64,000 bases of DNA from Halalkalibacter oceani (GTDB lineage: Bacteria; Bacillota; Bacilli; Bacillales; Bacillaceae_D), in assembly GCF_040544555.1 (NCBI RefSeq), contig NZ_JBEPKD010000014.1:1-64000 (forward strand). Reading direction: 5' to 3'. Shown here in pieces: positions 60,461 through 64,000 of the stretch. Made by a program: the position numbers and the translations under genes. The notes beneath the pieces are model-generated. The model was not told where the DNA came from and made no database searches. It saw only the letters and a list, made by a program, of their open reading frames with translations. Positions within the stretch are counted from its first letter, which is position 1. The number at the start of each line of letters is the position of its first letter.

Positions 60461-60779
60461 AAAGTATTACATCAGTCCTCGTTCATGACTAAAAGTTTAT
60501 ATAAGTCATAGATTTGTTTCCTATGCAAGGCCTAATCAACAAGTACTTCTATCATGCTTAAAAGGTGTCTTTTAAGGTAAAGTGACTAAAATCATGTCGG
60601 GGAAAAGGCCGAAGGGAAGGAAACTACAACCTCTCCCGACATCTCCTACATAGTTACGACTTCTCGACAAATATCCTCAAATGAGGGGGCGGTCTGTTTA
60701 AACAAGGCACAGACACCACTTACCACTGAGTAGTTATCCCCACGCAGGATTGCTCATCTTATCTTATCCTATCTTTCCT
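60461..60779. other. Intergenic region after the SLH protein gene
   Basis: About 320 bp without a convincing gene. It holds hairpins TTAAAAG/CTTTTAA (60558-60575) and ATGTCGGG/CCCGACAT (60594-60601/60635-60642); the latter is followed by TGATTTT on the minus strand and may terminate the SLH gene. No riboswitch class was recognised. Confidence 0.45.
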
Positions 60780-63700
60780 TCAACTGTCTCTCTTTGTCTC
60801 TAACATCCGCAGAAGAATAATTGTCGTCTCTGCCCTTGTCGCTTTATCATTCGCGACAAATCGTTCCCCTTCACGTCCATTCACAAGCCCCTGCTGATGA
60901 ATCGCTTCCACCGAGGCTTTTGCCCACTGCGGAATGTCTTTGTCATCAGTAAAGCTGGTTGATGCATAAGCTTTGTCATTTACCTTTAGCGCTCGTGCCA
61001 CCATGACAGCGACTTCCGCTCGAGTGATAGGTGCATTCGGTCGGAAGCTTCCATCTTCGTAACCGGTAACAATCCCCTCCTGTACTGCCTGAGCGAGAGC
61101 TGGATTCGCCCATCCAGTTTGGTCGATGTCTGAAAACACCAGTGTCGCTCCCTCCCCCTCCAGTTCCAACACATTTGCCAGCATGACGGTAAACTCAGCG
61201 CGGGTGATAGGATGATTCGGTTTGAATACGCTGTTCGGATAGCCGTTGACGATACTTTCCGATGTGGCACGCTTAATCTCGCTTTCCGCCCAGTGTCCCG
61301 CAATGTCAGTAAATTCAGCTGGTTCAGCTGGCAGTAGCGCTTTACGGGTAAGAGTCAGTGTATAGTTCTTTTTTGTGCCATTCTCCGCCTGCACGATCAA
61401 CACAAATGTATTGTCGCCTTCCTCAAGATCGACTGTGGCCCTGTTCATCAAGACTTTATCCCTCAGCATCACTTTTGCCCCAGAGTCGGCCCTTTTTACC
61501 ATAATGTCCACTTGTTCGGCTTCCGTATCTCCTCTGTATTTCATTACACCGGAAGAAAATGCTGGGCTGAGCGTCAGATTTATGTCATCAGCCCACACTT
61601 GAAGCTCCGTCAGATGAGCATCGTCGGATAAAACAGGAACAGGACGATCTCTGCTGCCACCCGAGCCTCCACTTTCTGGCGTTGCTCTTGGGGTCGCTGT
61701 CGCTATATTGGAAAAGTCGCTGTCACCTTCAGCATCATTCGCCTTTACGGCAAACGTATAAGGTTTGCCGTTCGTCAGTCCGGTAACAGTATAGCTGCTG
61801 TCCATAATAGTAGCTTGAATAGGTCGCCAGTTTGCTGGATCATCTGGAGCTGATGAACCCTCCACTTGGTAAACCATATAAGTCACAGTACCTTTTCCAA
61901 TGACTTCATTCCATTTTAACGTAACAGAACGATCACCCGCCGACGCAGTCAGATTCGTCGGTTCCAGCTTCGTTGCGATTGTGTATTGTTCAGTCATCAC
62001 TTCGCTATCCATCATCCCGTCTTTCACAGCAATTGCCTTGATGGTCATGTCAGCCGTAACTTCGATTGGGGAGGTATATTCCGCACTGCTGCTTGTCGGC
62101 TCGCTGCCATCCGTCGTGAAGTAGACCTTCGCCCCAGACGTCACTGTTGCTAATGCAATGGCTGTTCCTGTCTCAACTGCTCCTCCTGCTGGAGTTGCAG
62201 CTGGTCTTGCGACTTGTTCGGAAGCCTGAATTGTATAATGTTCTTCCATCACTTCGCTATCCATCATCCCGTCTTTCACAGCAATTGCCTTGATGGTCAT
62301 GTCAGCCGTAACTTCGATTGGGGAGGTATATTCCGCGCTGCTGCTTGTCGGCTCGCTGCCATCCGTCGTGTAGTGGATCGCCGCTCCAGCCGTTGTTGTC
62401 GTCAGCGTAACCGTTTCCCCATGCGGTACCCTCCCTCCTAAAGGTTCTGCACTCGGTTTAGCGGTCTGCAGCAACACCGACTGAGTCACTGCGAATTCCT
62501 GTGCCCTTGCATGATCCGCTTCCACTACGATGGTCGCCGTGTACGTTCCCCTTCCCAACGTGTCCTTCGCTTGCACCGTAAACGTCGTCTCCGGAGTCAT
62601 ATTATCCAGCGTTGCTTCTAGCGGCTGACTGATCGTAAAACTATCGGCATCTTTACCCGTTAAACGAACCGTAAGATTATCCAATTTACCTGAGTACGCG
62701 CGCTGGATCGTGATCTTTTTTTTCTCCTGTGTTCCTGAAACGTAACCAGTCTTAAGATGCGCCAGCGTCTGATCAGCAAACTCTGCAATTTGATAGAGGT
62801 CATATTTCATCACCGTAGCTTTGTCGCCATTGGCTTCATCGATATAGGCCAAATAGGCGCTTCCATCATCTATAGTGAACGCCAAATTGCCGACCTCACC
62901 TTGTGAAAATCCAGCAGTACCAACTGTCTTCCATACGCTTCCGTCAAACGTCATGACCGTCGCTTTCTCTGAAGATGATGAATCCCTGAAGCCAAAATAA
63001 GGAATGCCTACATCCATGGCAAAAGCCGTGTACGATCCATTTGGTGAAAACTCTGGCGTTCCTACAGATTCCCATCCATCTTCCCCAATATATTTCGTCA
63101 CGGTCGCCTTTGACTGTGGGGTAAAATACGCCACATAAGGAGTTCCGTTATCAAGTTGCATGATCGTTTTTTGACTTCCTACCGTAGACAAGCTTGCCTG
63201 TTCCAGCGATTCCCATATACTTCCGTTCAACTTCGCAACAATTGCTTGAGGGGTCAAGCTCCTGTATCCAAGATAAGGCGTGCCCTCATAAACATCGATC
63301 GAAACACTGCTCCCTCGCGATAATCCAGATGACCCCAAAGAACTCCATCCGCCCCCACTAAAACTGTACGCTCCGATACTCCCAGTTGAATTATTAACAA
63401 AAGCGACATAAGGTGTCCCTTCATATACGCTTAAAGAGGTTGTGGTGGCGCTTGTATACCCCACTTCGCTTCCCAACGACTCCCAAGTGGTTCCATTATA
63501 TTTTTTTACATATACTTTGTCCGGCCCGAAGTCTTCCTCTCCAGTATAAGCGACATAAGGTGTCCCATCATAAAGAACGAGTGAAATCCCTGACGCTTCA
63601 TTATCCGAAATACCATTTTCCTCCCCTACAAATTCCCAAATTGCCCCGTTATATGCCTGTACGACCAACCTACCACCCTTTGATTCATCTGCATATGCAA

Positions 63701-63917
63701 CATAGGGCACACCCTCATCCACGTCAATTGATACCGTGGTGATCATCGAGTTGCCAGCGGCGACAGCCCCTTCTGAAAATCCTGCTTCGCCCACCGTTTG
63801 CCAATTAACATCACTTGCATAGACCGCACGGTGATTAGAAATCAGCAAGTCCCCCCATCCCAAACAAAGAAATGTTACAATCAATAGTAGAGCGAACTTC
63901 ATATGCCAATTCAACAT
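60780..63917 (-). CDS. Large SLH surface protein with propeller-like repeats, chitobiase-like, FN3 and cadherin-like domains
   Basis: A 1045-residue exported protein. Signal peptide (1-35); about seven repeats of roughly 50 residues (about 40-370) with GTPYVAYxD and W..VG..GFS words, beta-propeller-like; two chitobiase-C-type domains (about 490-650) with IHYTTDGSEPTSSSAEY and VYFTTDGSEPTSSSAEY; FN3 (about 655-745); a cadherin-like sandwich (about 770-860); three SLH repeats (about 870-1040). The chitobiase-like repeats share 124 nearly identical bases. ATG at 63917 follows GGGAGG. A wall-anchored adhesin-like or carbohydrate-binding protein; no catalytic domain seen. Confidence 0.9.
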   Translation of the reverse strand: MLNWHMKFALLLIVTFLCLGWGDLLISNHRAVYASDVNWQTVGEAGFSEGAVAAGNSMITTVSIDVDEGVPYVAYADESKGGRLVVQAYNGAIWEFVGEENGISDNEASGISLVLYDGTPYVAYTGEEDFGPDKVYVKKYNGTTWESLGSEVGYTSATTTSLSVYEGTPYVAFVNNSTGSIGAYSFSGGGWSSLGSSGLSRGSSVSIDVYEGTPYLGYRSLTPQAIVAKLNGSIWESLEQASLSTVGSQKTIMQLDNGTPYVAYFTPQSKATVTKYIGEDGWESVGTPEFSPNGSYTAFAMDVGIPYFGFRDSSSSEKATVMTFDGSVWKTVGTAGFSQGEVGNLAFTIDDGSAYLAYIDEANGDKATVMKYDLYQIAEFADQTLAHLKTGYVSGTQEKKKITIQRAYSGKLDNLTVRLTGKDADSFTISQPLEATLDNMTPETTFTVQAKDTLGRGTYTATIVVEADHARAQEFAVTQSVLLQTAKPSAEPLGGRVPHGETVTLTTTTAGAAIHYTTDGSEPTSSSAEYTSPIEVTADMTIKAIAVKDGMMDSEVMEEHYTIQASEQVARPAATPAGGAVETGTAIALATVTSGAKVYFTTDGSEPTSSSAEYTSPIEVTADMTIKAIAVKDGMMDSEVMTEQYTIATKLEPTNLTASAGDRSVTLKWNEVIGKGTVTYMVYQVEGSSAPDDPANWRPIQATIMDSSYTVTGLTNGKPYTFAVKANDAEGDSDFSNIATATPRATPESGGSGGSRDRPVPVLSDDAHLTELQVWADDINLTLSPAFSSGVMKYRGDTEAEQVDIMVKRADSGAKVMLRDKVLMNRATVDLEEGDNTFVLIVQAENGTKKNYTLTLTRKALLPAEPAEFTDIAGHWAESEIKRATSESIVNGYPNSVFKPNHPITRAEFTVMLANVLELEGEGATLVFSDIDQTGWANPALAQAVQEGIVTGYEDGSFRPNAPITRAEVAVMVARALKVNDKAYASTSFTDDKDIPQWAKASVEAIHQQGLVNGREGERFVANDKATRAETTIILLRMLETKRDS
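61995..62370. repeat. 124-bp direct repeat inside the SLH protein gene
   Basis: 61995-62118 and 62247-62370 are identical except for one base (A/G near 62085 and 62337), at 252 bp offset (84 codons). They encode the cores of the two chitobiase-like domains. Recent duplication or gene conversion. Confidence 0.85.
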
Positions 63918-64000
63918 TTCCAACCTCCCTCCCCCAAAAGTCTCCTCCTATTTACTATTAAGTATCGCCAGGAATCCCTTAGTCACCATAGGGACGTTTA

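Noticed and set aside
60594..60642. Riboswitch candidate upstream of the response-regulator gene
   Set aside because: A single 8-bp stem with no conserved core of any class I know; more likely the SLH gene terminator.

Overview
The window looks like chromosome of an endospore-forming, low-to-mid G+C member of the Bacillaceae. Support comes from a gerA/gerB/gerC germinant-receptor operon, a GsiB-like KGG stress protein, a YdaT-like protein behind a sigma-B-type promoter, an NsrR/Hmp pair with the Cys92/100/106 pattern of B. subtilis NsrR, a YfmM-like ABC-F protein, strong AAGGAGG ribosome binding sites, frequent GTG/TTG starts, and two S-layer-homology (SLH) surface proteins. No rRNA, tRNA or prophage was seen.

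Layout. 1-91: 5' end of a group IIC intron running off the left edge, directly behind the terminator of a 48-residue small gene. 0.4-7.4 kb: PatB-like lyase, YfmM, two divergent membrane-anchored Mrr-type nuclease-like proteins, a KduD-like/MDR dehydrogenase pair, YmfJ. 7.4-15.3 kb: a minus-strand carboxylate cluster (PdxA-like dehydrogenase, TctC-TctB-TctA transporter, AEC permease, GntR regulator, CoA-transferase, gamma-carbonic-anhydrase-like protein) with the palindrome CTGGATCCAG upstream of its first gene and of gntR. 15.7-22.9 kb: hmp/nsrR, KGG protein, namA, EamA permease, chemoreceptor. 23-31 kb: fruR-fruK-fruA and a MarR-controlled heterodimeric ABC exporter. 31-34.6 kb: ydaT, a divergent HPr kinase, an acetyltransferase, an MFS permease. 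34.7-41.2 kb: a galactitol/polyol PTS operon whose PRD regulator carries a one-base frameshift and which hides a 55-residue membrane protein gene. 41.4-45 kb: ger operon. 45.2-48.6 kb: SulP transporter with ArsR regulator, a cluster of short inverted repeats, and a nuclease-like gene broken by one stop codon. 48.7-57.4 kb: SLH amidase, a beta-lactamase-like remnant and several small regulator/SRPBCC modules. 57.8-60.4 kb: an orphan receiver and a two-component pair sharing a 22-bp promoter box. 60.8-63.9 kb: a large SLH surface protein.

The most interesting signal outside the genes is a dispersed family of hairpin-rich intergenic repeats (near 4.9, 7.3, 20.4-20.7, 23.1, 26.9 and 57.5 kb). The fuller copies share a nested-stem layout, a conserved 7-base loop and stems that differ in sequence while staying paired. 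In one place a second copy is inserted into the stem of another and is flanked by an 8-bp direct repeat that looks like a target-site duplication. This is a MITE-like, possibly RNA-structured element that I cannot match to a named family.

Several genes are damaged or divergent: the PRD regulator (frameshift), the nuclease-like gene (nonsense), the beta-lactamase remnant, and an HPr kinase lacking the signature glutamate. The reading is from the sequence alone; no database or folding computation was run.
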